Shown here piece by piece: positions 52,590 to 62,551 of a stretch of DNA of 64,000 nucleotides. The notes under the pieces were generated by a model. It searched no databases and was not told where the DNA came from. It saw only the letters and a program-made list of their open reading frames with translations. The stretch lies in the NCBI RefSeq assembly GCF_000421765.1, contig NZ_ATXQ01000001.1, forward strand, positions 1-64,000. The letters are read 5' to 3'. The position numbers were made by a program, and so were the translations under genes. The stretch comes from Denitrificimonas caeni DSM 24390 (lineage in GTDB: Bacteria; Pseudomonadota; Gammaproteobacteria; Pseudomonadales; Pseudomonadaceae). Position 1 is the stretch's first letter. The number at the start of each line of letters is the position of its first letter.

Positions 52590-54475
52590 TTGGCTTTCTC
52601 ACTTTTTAAGGCCCTTAAATAAGACGAAATATAATTTCCAACCAATTCAGCGCCCACAGTTGACAAATGGTCTCCATCAAAGTGAATAGGGATGCCATCA
52701 ACATAATTCAAACAGCCATTTTTATCACACAGTATGTCACGAGGAGAAATAAAATGAACATTACTATATTTATCAGCAAAGTTCTTTAAAGCTTCATCTA
52801 TTGGTTGCTCGTTATTTTCAGAGTACAACTTACATTCATTACCTATTTTCTGGCCTAGCAGCTCTCTGCCTGCTAAACACTGCCAAACATCATACCCAGG
52901 ATATGAATAAGTACCTACGATAATTAAATTATTATTAGCACTTAACTCTGAAACCATTTTATCTAAGCCAGACAAAACAACTTCAATATATTTATCGGAT
53001 AAAATTTCTTCCTTATTTATTTTACTTGAAAGCCTTCCTACATACGCATTCCAATTTTGATTTAGAACCAAATTAGATCCCGAGTTACCCCTAATAGCAT
53101 TGAGTAGTAATCCATACATATCACTACAATCTGTGGATTTATCTGTTAAATGATCAGGTTGAATCATACAGATAGTACGGGCTACAGATGCAGTTTTAAA
53201 CTCTTGCTCATTAAAAAACCTTAAGTATTGTAAGGAATAGCTATCGCCAACCAAAATCAAGTTAGCTTTTCCAGGATCGGCATTAACATAAAAAAGCCAC
53301 CCGTTAGATTGACTGAAAAATGGTACAGCACCATAATATTTATTAGTAATCTCTTGCTTGTTTAGTTTATATTCATCTGAAATTCTATTTGGTGCGCCAC
53401 CATTATTATAAAAAAACATTGAAACCGAAACAGATAAAATTAAAAGGAAAACAACTCCATAACCATGATTCCGTTTTTTCTCAACAACCTCGTACAGTAA
53501 GAAAGAAATAAAGAAAACAACAACAAGGTATAAATATATATTTAAATTAAAATTAAGCTGTTTAGAGAAAACTAAAACAGGCCAATGTACCAGATAAATA
53601 GAGTAAGACCACAGACCTATCGTTTTAAATAAAAAATTACCTAGTAAAGACTTTTTATTTGCTGCTAACAAGCATAAGTATGTACCAAAGACAGGTAGTA
53701 AACTCAAATACCCTGGCCAAGGCATTGTTTCATTGATATAAAAAAACGAAAAAACTATAGATAATAACCCTATAATTTCAATTACATACAAATAACTTCT
53801 TGCTTTTTTAGACTCGAAATTTTTTAGTGGAAATAAAAACACCAACCCACCAACAAGCATTTCCCAAGCTCGTGAATATAATGAAAAATATGCGGACGTT
53901 GGATTCGCATATGATAAATACACAGATAAACAAAAGGAAAATAAAGTCGCCGCCAAAATTATGTACTTAAGTTTTTTATTAGAAAACAGCTTGCTTAGTA
54001 AAATAATAAAAACAGGATATAATAAGTAAAACTGCCACTCTAACGAAAGAGACCAAGTATGCAATAAAAACTTACCCTCACTAACAGTATCAAAATAATC
54101 AGCTTCGCCAGCGTATACGAAGTTTGAAACAAACAACGAACTAGCAAGTGAGTGCTTTGAAATTTCCTTATAGCCTGCTGGGGCAATAAATACATAACCT
54201 AAAATCAAGACAATTAAAAGAACTACTAATAAAGCAGGAAAAATTCGTTTAGCTCGTGACTTTACAAAATGAACATAATCAAAACCATTGCCTTTAAGCC
54301 CATTAAAAATAATACTGGTCATTAAAAAGCCAGATATAACAAAAAAAACATCTACACCAACAAAACCACCAGGCAAAGATGTTCTAGAGTAATGAAAAAT
54401 TACAACAGCAATAACAGCAATCGCTCTTAGACCTGTAATATCATTTCTCATTCTTTTAACCAATGTATTATCCAT
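52586..54475 (-). CDS. OafA-type acyltransferase with C-terminal SGNH domain
   Basis: About 629 residues from the ATG at 54475 (a TTG at 54499 is possible). The first 350 residues form the acyltransferase-3 membrane domain with about ten segments, opening RNDITGLRAIAVIAVVIFHY with the catalytic His and GFVGVDVFFVISGFLM. The periplasmic SGNH part has the Ser in LILVGDSYSLQYLRF and a late Asp/His in HFDGDHLSTVGAELVG. It should O-acetylate the O-antigen during export. Very AT rich compared with its neighbours, a sign of recent transfer. Confidence 0.9.
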   Translation of the reverse strand: MDNTLVKRMRNDITGLRAIAVIAVVIFHYSRTSLPGGFVGVDVFFVISGFLMTSIIFNGLKGNGFDYVHFVKSRAKRIFPALLVVLLIVLILGYVFIAPAGYKEISKHSLASSLFVSNFVYAGEADYFDTVSEGKFLLHTWSLSLEWQFYLLYPVFIILLSKLFSNKKLKYIILAATLFSFCLSVYLSYANPTSAYFSLYSRAWEMLVGGLVFLFPLKNFESKKARSYLYVIEIIGLLSIVFSFFYINETMPWPGYLSLLPVFGTYLCLLAANKKSLLGNFLFKTIGLWSYSIYLVHWPVLVFSKQLNFNLNIYLYLVVVFFISFLLYEVVEKKRNHGYGVVFLLILSVSVSMFFYNNGGAPNRISDEYKLNKQEITNKYYGAVPFFSQSNGWLFYVNADPGKANLILVGDSYSLQYLRFFNEQEFKTASVARTICMIQPDHLTDKSTDCSDMYGLLLNAIRGNSGSNLVLNQNWNAYVGRLSSKINKEEILSDKYIEVVLSGLDKMVSELSANNNLIIVGTYSYPGYDVWQCLAGRELLGQKIGNECKLYSENNEQPIDEALKNFADKYSNVHFISPRDILCDKNGCLNYVDGIPIHFDGDHLSTVGAELVGNYISSYLRALKSEKAN

Positions 54476-54502
54476 AAAAATTCTTAATGCGCTTATCAAT
54501 AA

Positions 54503-55534
54503 TTAAAATAAAATTAAAATAGTTTTTATATACCAAGGCATCGCCTTAGCAATTCCATCCGTAATCCGGTACTCAGGCGCATAGCCAAGTTTACTCGCAG
54601 CCTTACTAATATCTGCTTGTGAATGGCGCACATCACCGGCGCGGAAATCACGGTAAACAGGCTTACGGGTATACGGCTTGCCGTTTTCAGCTAACGCCGA
54701 CTGCAAGGCATGGAACAAATCGTTCAGCGTAGTGCGATCACCCACCGCCACGTTATAGACTTCGTTCTTCGCCTCATCAGGCGCCGTGGCAGCCAGTAAA
54801 TTCATTTGTACTGTATTTTCAATAAAACAAAAATCACGGCTGGTTTCACCATCACCATTGATAAACAGCTCATCGCCTTGAATCATTGCTGCCGTCCACT
54901 TTGGAATCACTGCAGCGTAGGCACCATTAGGGTCTTGGCGTTTTCCAAAGACATTAAAATAGCGCAAACCAATGCAGTTAAAACCATAGGTTTTCGCGAA
55001 TACATCGGCGTACAGTTCATTCACATACTTAGTCACCGCATAAGGTGATAAGGGCTTGCCAATGTTTTCTTCAACCTTAGGTAAAGCAGGGTGATCACCA
55101 TAAGTAGAGCTGCTCGCAGCATAGGTAAAGCTTTTGACCTGTGCATCACGTGCAGCAACAAGCATATTCACAAAGCCAGTAATGTTGGCTGCATTAGTGG
55201 TGATCGGGTCAGCAATCGAGCGCGGAACCGAACCTAAAGCTGCCTGATGCAGCACATAATCCACATCCATACAGGCTTTTTGACAATCCTCTAAATTACG
55301 GATGTCACCTTCAATAAACGTAAAGCCTGCCCACTGCTCCGGCGTGACCAATCCTTGAACTTCATCAAGATTGTATTGATGCCCAGTCGCAAAGTTATCA
55401 AGGCCAATCACACGCTGATTGAGCTTTAATAAGTGCTCAAGCAAATTCGATCCAATAAAGCCAGCCACACCAGTTACAAGCCAAACTTTAGGCTCGCGGG
55501 TCAGACGTTTTAATAATGTGTCGTAAACAGTCAT
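54503..55534 (-). CDS. wbpP: UDP-N-acetylglucosamine C4 epimerase (WbpP/TviC-like)
   Basis: 343 residues, ATG at 55534. Extended SDR with [20 protein letters not shown] (NAD-binding), [14 protein letters not shown] and the catalytic [15 protein letters not shown]. The N-terminal extension [20 protein letters not shown] is that of WbpP/TviC. It interconverts UDP-GlcNAc/UDP-GalNAc or their uronic acids, and works with the dehydrogenase encoded 37 bp upstream. The AT-rich end of the next gene starts 28 bp downstream. Confidence 0.92.
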   Translation of the reverse strand: MTVYDTLLKRLTREPKVWLVTGVAGFIGSNLLEHLLKLNQRVIGLDNFATGHQYNLDEVQGLVTPEQWAGFTFIEGDIRNLEDCQKACMDVDYVLHQAALGSVPRSIADPITTNAANITGFVNMLVAARDAQVKSFTYAASSSTYGDHPALPKVEENIGKPLSPYAVTKYVNELYADVFAKTYGFNCIGLRYFNVFGKRQDPNGAYAAVIPKWTAAMIQGDELFINGDGETSRDFCFIENTVQMNLLAATAPDEAKNEVYNVAVGDRTTLNDLFHALQSALAENGKPYTRKPVYRDFRAGDVRHSQADISKAASKLGYAPEYRITDGIAKAMPWYIKTILILF

Positions 55535-55570
55535 GTACTCAACCCAACCAGTGGGCCTCCTTGTTGGGTG

Positions 55571-56848
55571 TTATAATCTCAAATCACTTTCTTCAGCAGG
55601 CAGCAAGTACTTCAAGTCATATAAAATATGCTCTGACTTACCTAACGCGCGAATCTCGGCAGCGCCCATCTCTTTAAATTGCTGATGACCAACCGCTAAA
55701 ATAATCGCATCATAGGTCGCAGCCTCAAGCTGACTGATTGGTGTGATTGCGTACTCACGCTGAGCTTCTTCTACAGCAACCCATGGGTCAAACACATCTG
55801 CTTGCACACCGTAATCTTTTAACTCAGTCACAATATCGACAATGCGAGTATTGCGTAGGTCGGGGCAGTTTTCTTTAAAGGCTAAGCCCATCACCAACAC
55901 GCGTGCGCCTTGCACTTGAATACGCTTTTTCATCATGGCTTTAACCAACTGCGACACCACGTACTGCCCCATGCTGTCGTTAATACGACGACCAGCAAGA
56001 ATGATCTCTGGGTGATAGCCAATCGATTGCGCTTTATGCGTGAGGTAGTAAGGATCAACACCAATACAGTGCCCGCCCACTAAACCTGGACGGAACGGCA
56101 AGAAGTTCCACTTAGTACCGGCAGCTTCCAGAACGGCTTCAGTATCAATACCCATCTTATTAAAAATCAGCGCAAGCTCATTAATTAAAGCAATGTTCAC
56201 ATCACGCTGCGTATTTTCAATCACCTTAGCCGCTTCAGCCACTCGAATGCTTTTGGCCTTATGTGTGCCCACAGTGATGATCTCGTTGTACAGCGCATCG
56301 ACAATATCGGCAATTTCTGGCGTTGAACCTGCCGTGACTTTTTTGATATTGGTCACACGGTGTTCTTTATCACCAGGATTAATACGCTCTGGGCTGTAGC
56401 CCGCATAAAAATCTTGGTTAAAGACCAAACCCGATACCCGCTCAAGTACGGGGACACAGTCTTCTTCTGTAGCGCCGGGATACACAGTCGACTCGTAAAT
56501 AACGATGTCGCCTTTTTTTAACACCTTGCCAATAGTTTCTGAGGCTTTAATCAAAGGCGTTAAATCTGGGCGTTTAAACTCATCGATAGGCGTTGGCACA
56601 GTAACAATAAAAACATTACAGTTTTTTAAATCGTCTAGATTCGAGGTGTAGCTAAGTTGTGCTGCTTGAGCTAGCTCCTCGTCACTCACTTCTAAGGTAC
56701 TGTCATGTCCAGCTTGCAGTGCTGCAATACGAGGTTGGTTAATATCAAAGCCAACAACTGAACGCTGTTTACCAAACTCTACAGCAAGAGGAAGGCCTAC
56801 GTAGCCAAGACCGATTACGGCTAGTTTTATTTCTGAGAGTGCTTTCAT
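55571..56848 (-). CDS. wbpO: UDP-HexNAc 6-dehydrogenase (WbpO/TviB-like)
   Basis: 425 residues, ATG at 56848 with AAGGAACACC upstream. NAD motif [20 protein letters not shown], the catalytic Cys in [16 protein letters not shown] (about 260), and C-terminal [19 protein letters not shown]. The enzyme oxidises UDP-GlcNAc or UDP-GalNAc to the uronic acid. With WbpP it gives UDP-GalNAcA, which could then be amidated by the asparagine-synthase-like protein two genes upstream. Confidence 0.93.
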   Translation of the reverse strand: MKALSEIKLAVIGLGYVGLPLAVEFGKQRSVVGFDINQPRIAALQAGHDSTLEVSDEELAQAAQLSYTSNLDDLKNCNVFIVTVPTPIDEFKRPDLTPLIKASETIGKVLKKGDIVIYESTVYPGATEEDCVPVLERVSGLVFNQDFYAGYSPERINPGDKEHRVTNIKKVTAGSTPEIADIVDALYNEIITVGTHKAKSIRVAEAAKVIENTQRDVNIALINELALIFNKMGIDTEAVLEAAGTKWNFLPFRPGLVGGHCIGVDPYYLTHKAQSIGYHPEIILAGRRINDSMGQYVVSQLVKAMMKKRIQVQGARVLVMGLAFKENCPDLRNTRIVDIVTELKDYGVQADVFDPWVAVEEAQREYAITPISQLEAATYDAIILAVGHQQFKEMGAAEIRALGKSEHILYDLKYLLPAEESDLRL

Positions 56849-56863
56849 AGGTGTTCCTTCTGT

Positions 56864-57979
56864 TTAACTATTCCAAACGTCATGATATTTATTAATCATG
56901 GTTTCGATACTGAAATGTTCTAAAATTCTATTACGTGCTTGGTTTTGCAGTTCTAACCACTGTAAAGAGTCTTGTTTTAGCGTAAGTGCCTGTGTAATAG
57001 CTGAAGCTAACTGACGACTATCCTGCGCTGGCACAACCCAGCCTGCTTCACCCACAATTAAAGCTGCATCACCGACATCAGTGCTTACACAAGGTGTTCC
57101 ACACGCCATAGCCTCGGCAATAACGTTTGGAAACGCTTCACTGGAAGAACTTAAAATATGCAGATCTAACGCATTCATAATGGCTGGAATATCGTTACGC
57201 TGCTCAAGCAAGACGATATGTGACTGCAACCCTTGCTTTTCAATTTCGCTTATCAATTCGTTATTCGTCGCACTTAAGTCTTTACCCACTAAAAGGCATT
57301 TAAAATTAAATTGATGTTTGAGTTGAGACAAGGCTGCCAGAAGGTTGGTGTGATCTTTTAGCGGGTCGTACCTGCCCACCATGCCAAGCAAGACAACATT
57401 TTCGTTTAGCATTAATGCATTTCTGGTATCAAGCGCAAGCTGGCTATTAGGGGTGAACTTATCCAACTCATAACCATTACCAATCACCACCATTTTCTTG
57501 CGTTGATAGCCCTTTTTTGCATGCACTTCTAAGGCTTTATTAGCGCAACAAATAATCTGTTTTGGTATGAAAGGACTGATCCAAGCACAAAGCTTAGCTA
57601 TAAGAATAGTGCTGCGTTTAGATTTGCCTTTTTCAAGAACCGAATGGCGAATATTCCAAAATATATTTTTGATGCCGGCTAAACGTGCTATAACGCCACC
57701 GATTAAATCAGCGTGATACATCCAAGTTTGAACTACATCAGGCTTAGTGGATTTTAATAAGTTGTATAGTTGTCGCAAACCAGAAAAAGTGACTCGCCCT
57801 TGAGGCATATTTAGGCAATATACTTTGACACCTTCGCTTTGCAGCAAAGGCCCATACTTCCCCATACCCATTAGTGAAATTACGCTGTGCTTGTACTTCT
57901 TATCTCGTTTACATAAACGATAAAGAACGCCCTCAGCGCCACCGTTATTAAGGCCGGTAATAATATGAACAATATGCAT
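56864..57979 (-). CDS. GT4 family glycosyltransferase
   Basis: 371 residues from the ATG at 57979, sharing one base with the upstream stop (TAATG). N-terminal HIVHIITGLNNGGAEGVLYR is the usual GT4 acceptor-side opening; the donor side has VVLLGMVGRYDPLKDHTNLL, the SSSSEAFPNVIAEAMACGTP C motif (E-x7-E) and VSTDVGDAALIVG. It transfers one sugar of the O-unit; specificity unknown. Tightly coupled to the amidotransferase gene. Confidence 0.9.
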   Translation of the reverse strand: MHIVHIITGLNNGGAEGVLYRLCKRDKKYKHSVISLMGMGKYGPLLQSEGVKVYCLNMPQGRVTFSGLRQLYNLLKSTKPDVVQTWMYHADLIGGVIARLAGIKNIFWNIRHSVLEKGKSKRSTILIAKLCAWISPFIPKQIICCANKALEVHAKKGYQRKKMVVIGNGYELDKFTPNSQLALDTRNALMLNENVVLLGMVGRYDPLKDHTNLLAALSQLKHQFNFKCLLVGKDLSATNNELISEIEKQGLQSHIVLLEQRNDIPAIMNALDLHILSSSSEAFPNVIAEAMACGTPCVSTDVGDAALIVGEAGWVVPAQDSRQLASAITQALTLKQDSLQWLELQNQARNRILEHFSIETMINKYHDVWNS

Positions 57980-59865
57980 TACTGGACTTCTAGCCAAGCT
58001 TGAAACATTAATACGCCCCATAACTTCAGAGCATGATCGCGCTTACCCTGTAAGTGCTGATGCCAAGTTTGACGTACCATTTGCACATTAAAATAACCGT
58101 CATTACGCAATCTGGTTTCTGAGAGCAACGTTTCAGCCCACTCTTTTAATGGACCACGCAGCCATTGCGCCAATGGAATAGAAAATCCTTTTTTCGGCCG
58201 CTCAATTAGATGCTTAGGCACATGTCTGTAGAGCACTTCACGCAGTACCCACTTACCTTTTCCGTCACGTATTTTCATCGTTAAGGGGAGCGTCCAAGCA
58301 AACTCAACCACACGATGATCTAGCATGGGTACACGTACTTCAAGGCTATTTGCCATAGCCGCCCTATCTACTTTTACTAAAATATCGTCGATCATATATT
58401 GGCTAGCATCCATCGCCATCATCCAATGCTCAAAGCAATCAGTATTCGGCTGCTGGCTAGGGATGTCGAATACAGTAGGATAGGGCTTAGCACCTAGGAC
58501 TAGCTGTTCAGGCTGCTGCCAGTGAGTCATTAATATATGGTAAAACTCTGCACGGTCTTTGCTCGGCAATACATTTAAAAGCTTCAATAGTTTATCAGGC
58601 ATAGGTAGCCCGCCAAGCAAACTGGCTACGGCTTTTCTTATTGAAAGCGGGAGCTTGCTAATAGCATTCCATATCTTAGGCGCAAATTGATAAGGTGTGT
58701 ACCCCCCGAACAACTCATCCCCAGCATCACCACTTAGTGCCACAGTCACTTGCTGCTTAGCCATTTGATTAACTAAAAAAGTAGGGATTTGTGAGCTATC
58801 AGCAAAAGGTTCAGAGTAAATATGCGGTAACTTAGGCACTACTGCTAATGCATCTTTAGCACTGACGTAATACTCGGTATGGTTTGTTCCTAAATGCGCA
58901 GCAACTTCTTTGGCATACACGGCTTCGTTATAGCCTGGCTCATCAAACCCAATGGCAAAGGTTTGTACAGGACTTGAACTTTGCTTTTGCATTAAGGCCA
59001 CAATAGTGCTGCTATCTATACCACCACTTAAAAAAGCCCCAAGTGATACATCAGCTAGCATTTGTCCTGCAACACTTTGATTTAATACGTTTTCTAACGC
59101 ATCGACAGTCTGAACAACATCACCCTTAAAAGGGCTTGCGATCCCAGTTTCAACCACGTCTTTAAAAGACCAGTAAGACTCAGGTGAAACATCTGAGCGC
59201 TTTTGACCTTTTTTTATACGTACAAAATACCCAGCTTTTAATTTCTCTATCCCTTCATAAATACTATAAGGAGCAGGAATGCTGTTATAACGCATTAAGA
59301 GTGCAAGGGAGTTTCGATCTATAGCTGCATTAAAACCAGGATGAGCTTTAAGTGCCTTAAGCTCAGAACCAAAAAGTAGTACATCACCACACCAACCCCA
59401 GTAGAGCGGTTTTTCGCCAAGCCTATCACGTGCTAAAACTAATTCGTTTTCTTGTCTGTCCCATAAAGCAAAAGCAAACATACCCACTGTAGCTTGGAGC
59501 GTTTTCTTAAGCCCCCAAACGGCAATGCACTCTAATAAGGTTTCGGTATCCGAGTTTCCTCTCCACACAATCTTGCATACTTCTTTTTCGAGCTGTGTAC
59601 GCAAATCCAAGTGGTTGTAAATTTCGCCATTGAAAGAAATAACAAATCGATTATTTGCGGAATGCATTGGCTGGGCACCAGCTTCAGATAACTCCAGAAT
59701 GGACAGTCGAACATGAGCCAGACCAACACCACTATCCGCATCAAACCAAACATCATTAGCATCCGGTCCACGGTGTAGAAGAGAGTTAGCCATGACGTTT
59801 AAGGCTGACAAACCAACATCATTAGGCAAATAGAATTTTAAAATAAAACCAGAAAAACCGCACAT
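57979..59865 (-). CDS. asparagine synthase-like glutamine amidotransferase (WbpS/WbmJ-like)
   Basis: 628 residues, ATG at 59865. Class II glutaminase domain with the N-terminal nucleophile Cys (MCGFSGF) and RGPDANDVW, then the ATP-pyrophosphatase domain SLGAFLSGGIDSSTIVALMQ, and ALSGDAGDELFGGYTPY. In O-antigen clusters such proteins amidate uronic acids (for example GalNAcA to GalNAcAN) rather than make asparagine. The neighbouring wbpO/wbpP supports that reading. Full length. Confidence 0.9.
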   Translation of the reverse strand: MCGFSGFILKFYLPNDVGLSALNVMANSLLHRGPDANDVWFDADSGVGLAHVRLSILELSEAGAQPMHSANNRFVISFNGEIYNHLDLRTQLEKEVCKIVWRGNSDTETLLECIAVWGLKKTLQATVGMFAFALWDRQENELVLARDRLGEKPLYWGWCGDVLLFGSELKALKAHPGFNAAIDRNSLALLMRYNSIPAPYSIYEGIEKLKAGYFVRIKKGQKRSDVSPESYWSFKDVVETGIASPFKGDVVQTVDALENVLNQSVAGQMLADVSLGAFLSGGIDSSTIVALMQKQSSSPVQTFAIGFDEPGYNEAVYAKEVAAHLGTNHTEYYVSAKDALAVVPKLPHIYSEPFADSSQIPTFLVNQMAKQQVTVALSGDAGDELFGGYTPYQFAPKIWNAISKLPLSIRKAVASLLGGLPMPDKLLKLLNVLPSKDRAEFYHILMTHWQQPEQLVLGAKPYPTVFDIPSQQPNTDCFEHWMMAMDASQYMIDDILVKVDRAAMANSLEVRVPMLDHRVVEFAWTLPLTMKIRDGKGKWVLREVLYRHVPKHLIERPKKGFSIPLAQWLRGPLKEWAETLLSETRLRNDGYFNVQMVRQTWHQHLQGKRDHALKLWGVLMFQAWLEVQ

Positions 59866-60244
59866 AAATTAATATTTCATTCCTTTAAGAAGAGTATGCA
59901 AAAACAGTTCCACATATAAAAATAGAGAAAGAGAACGAGGAAATTTCTAAACCGACTGTTTGTTGTGATTCAATCAAACGTTTAGCACTAACGAAGAATC
60001 CTTTGCATTAATACTAATTACAAAATGCAACTTTTTAATTCATTCAAGAAAAATTAAAAAATCATTATCACATTATTAAATTATTAAATTATTAAGAACT
60101 ATAAAGTAAACTCTAAATAAAAAAACGCCATTACGAACGAAGTGGAGCAATCTGATTGACTTTGCATGTCAATAATTCAGATATTACAGCGTCGCTCCTC
60201 ACAGTTACGCAATTAATTAGTACTTCCTAAAATCTAAAAAAAAA
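59866..60244. other. 379-bp AT-rich gap with an eroded MITE-like repeat
   Basis: The stretch 60127-60212 (CGCCATTACGAACGAAGTGG … CGTCGCTCCTCACAGTTACG) is an eroded copy of the 89-bp repeat. The remainder is AT rich and probably holds a promoter for the downstream genes; no gene is seen. Confidence 0.65.
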
Positions 60245-61270
60245 TCAGCACCACTCTTCAAGTACATCCAGCCACTTACCGACAACACTTTCTAAACTAA
60301 ATTCTCGCTCTGCGATAGAACGTGCAGTCATACCAAACTGATAATTTAGGCTGTCGTTTTCGAGAAGTATTTTGATAGCTTCGTACCACTGATCTTCCGT
60401 TTCAGGGCCATAACCAAACTGACCAAAACCTAACACATCAACATTCATACCAACTGGCGACACAACTACAGGTATACCTGCAGACATATACTGGAGCATT
60501 TTGAAAGCGCACTTTCCTCTAGTCCACGGATCATCATCGAGTGGCATTAGACCTAACGTCCATGTTGGTAATTCATCAAACTCAATGTTTGGGTACCACT
60601 TAACAAAATTACAGACATTTCTTAGTTCAACTGGTATTGCCGATGAGTGGCTAGTAATAATTCTCAATTCAACATTATCGCCCATTTGTTTCAAAACAGA
60701 GCAAATAGCAGTGGTAATTGGCTTAAAGTATTTCAAGTTTCCAGGCGTACCTATCCACCCGATGATCTTTTTCTTTGGCTCCTCCAGCCGCCTAGGGTTA
60801 ACCATCATTTTATTGACATCAACCCCAGTTGGTATTATTTTAATATTCGCATTGTATTTAGAGAAGTATTCAGCTAAATAGGCATTACCACAAACAACGC
60901 CAACACTAGATTTCGCAGCATTGATAGCAGCTAAACCTCGTTTATTTAGAAAAATTGCATCATCAACATCTAAAATAACTTTACCGGGCAAGAACCTTTC
61001 AACAGTGGGAATAGTAGATATCAACTCTCTCTGCAAGATAGTTATATCTGTTTTTTTTAATAAACTAAGATAAGTCAAACGTTCCAACAAAGCAGCGATT
61101 AGCCACACCGGCCGTTTGTGTTTTTCCATGGGAGGAAAACTGGATACTGCAGGTATAATTTCATTAATTAAAATACCATGTGCTTCAAATATGGACTTCA
61201 ACACACCAATTCTGTACCAGCCAGACGGCGCAACGCCAGTGCTTGTAATTGCATTAACTATCAAGTTCAC
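60245..61270 (-). CDS. GT4-like glycosyltransferase
   Basis: 341 residues from a GTG at 61270, three bases after the upstream stop. GT-B pattern: VILDVDDAIFLNKRGLAAIN (short-tether loop seen in GT4 enzymes of this type), KKIIGWIGTPGNLKYFKPIT, and the donor-side KMLQYMSAGIPVVVSPVGMN. Acts in O-unit assembly; sugar unknown. AT rich and co-directional with wzy and wzx, so probably one transcript. Confidence 0.85.
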   Translation of the reverse strand: MNLIVNAITSTGVAPSGWYRIGVLKSIFEAHGILINEIIPAVSSFPPMEKHKRPVWLIAALLERLTYLSLLKKTDITILQRELISTIPTVERFLPGKVILDVDDAIFLNKRGLAAINAAKSSVGVVCGNAYLAEYFSKYNANIKIIPTGVDVNKMMVNPRRLEEPKKKIIGWIGTPGNLKYFKPITTAICSVLKQMGDNVELRIITSHSSAIPVELRNVCNFVKWYPNIEFDELPTWTLGLMPLDDDPWTRGKCAFKMLQYMSAGIPVVVSPVGMNVDVLGFGQFGYGPETEDQWYEAIKILLENDSLNYQFGMTARSIAEREFSLESVVGKWLDVLEEWC

Positions 61271-61273
61271 ACC

Positions 61274-62551
61274 TTAACTTTGGAGGAGTACACGTTTAAG
61301 CTGATAATTTCTTTTATAAAAGAATAAACGCAAAAATATGCAGATTATTAAAACCTTTATAATCCAGTAAAAAGAATATCCTATTCCATCCTTAAAAACA
61401 GATAGCACGACAGCTGAGAACATGGCTGGATATACGACCAATGAAAACAACTGTTTTTCTTTCATCTTATGATAAGTAGCTGACAAAAATGCAGCATAAG
61501 CCCCAAACACCACTAAAAGACCTATATATCCATAGTGTGGAATTATTGAAAAATACATACTATAGACATTACCTGGGCGTAAATCCCCATAGTCAGCAAA
61601 GTCAGCATGTTGATGTAAAGGTTGACACATACCTAATTTTGATAAGATATGACAAGCCGAATTAGTGAAGTCCCAATTTGTTGCCACATCAATTTCATCC
61701 GTAAAGTATCTTGAAAACAATATAGGTCCTTGATAAAAATAATCGAAAATATGCTCTACCATAACCAAAAGAGTATCGCTGACCGTCTGCTCTTCCACGT
61801 CGAACTTTTTGACCCATATTCCGCCAAAAAATATAATACAGAATAGAAGTAAAACGGGTATTGCCAAGTAGCGAATTTTCAGTTTATCGGAAAAAACTGC
61901 AAAGATAACTAGCCAACCCAGAATTAATGAAACCAAACCAGATCGTCCATAGACGATAAGACTGATAGCAACAAAGGGGGCTACAAGTATAATAAAATTC
62001 AGCGGATTAATTTTCTTATTAAGAACACCAAAGAGAAAGATATTGGCCAAAACACCTATTAATACAAAAAAATTGCTAACCAACGGATTCAAAATATCCT
62101 CACCAGAAAGCGAAGCTCTTCTAATACTGTAAGAAATTTCAGTCATATTAGAACCGTAATTAAGTATATTAATAATGGCCAGTGGATAAGAAATTATGGC
62201 TATCACGACCCACAGCACCAAAAGATGACTAAAGTTCAGCTTATCTGCCGACCCTACAGTCGAGTAAGCACCTACTCTAATAGGCTGAGCCAGACCCCAT
62301 GAAGTCAAAATAGCTATAAAAGCAAACCAGACTGTTCCCATAACATAAAGCAGTACCGCTTCAACTGCCAAGTGATAAAAGCCTAGTAGCGGAAGGAATG
62401 CCAACACAACGAGTGCTGCGCCCCATGTTAAAAGCATCGCAGTTGCTGGAGCAAAAACTGTTTTTTCATAAGCTCTGGAAAAAACAGCACCTATCAATAA
62501 GGTACATCCAGCGAGCAAAGACAGCAATGCCAGGTGCCAATCAAAGAACAT
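61274..62551 (-). CDS. wzy: O-antigen polymerase Wzy-like membrane protein
   Basis: 425 residues, ATG at 62551, overlapping wzx by 11 bp. About eleven to twelve hydrophobic segments with a large extracytoplasmic loop (about 245-330, EQTVSDTLLVMVEHIFDYFY … ADFADYGDLRPGNVYSMYFS). This profile, with the RPGNVYS-type loop, fits oligosaccharide repeat-unit polymerases. Sequence conservation in Wzy is low, so identity rests on topology and position between flippase and glycosyltransferase. Confidence 0.85.
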   Translation of the reverse strand: MFFDWHLALLSLLAGCTLLIGAVFSRAYEKTVFAPATAMLLTWGAALVVLAFLPLLGFYHLAVEAVLLYVMGTVWFAFIAILTSWGLAQPIRVGAYSTVGSADKLNFSHLLVLWVVIAIISYPLAIINILNYGSNMTEISYSIRRASLSGEDILNPLVSNFFVLIGVLANIFLFGVLNKKINPLNFIILVAPFVAISLIVYGRSGLVSLILGWLVIFAVFSDKLKIRYLAIPVLLLFCIIFFGGIWVKKFDVEEQTVSDTLLVMVEHIFDYFYQGPILFSRYFTDEIDVATNWDFTNSACHILSKLGMCQPLHQHADFADYGDLRPGNVYSMYFSIIPHYGYIGLLVVFGAYAAFLSATYHKMKEKQLFSLVVYPAMFSAVVLSVFKDGIGYSFYWIIKVLIICIFLRLFFYKRNYQLKRVLLQS

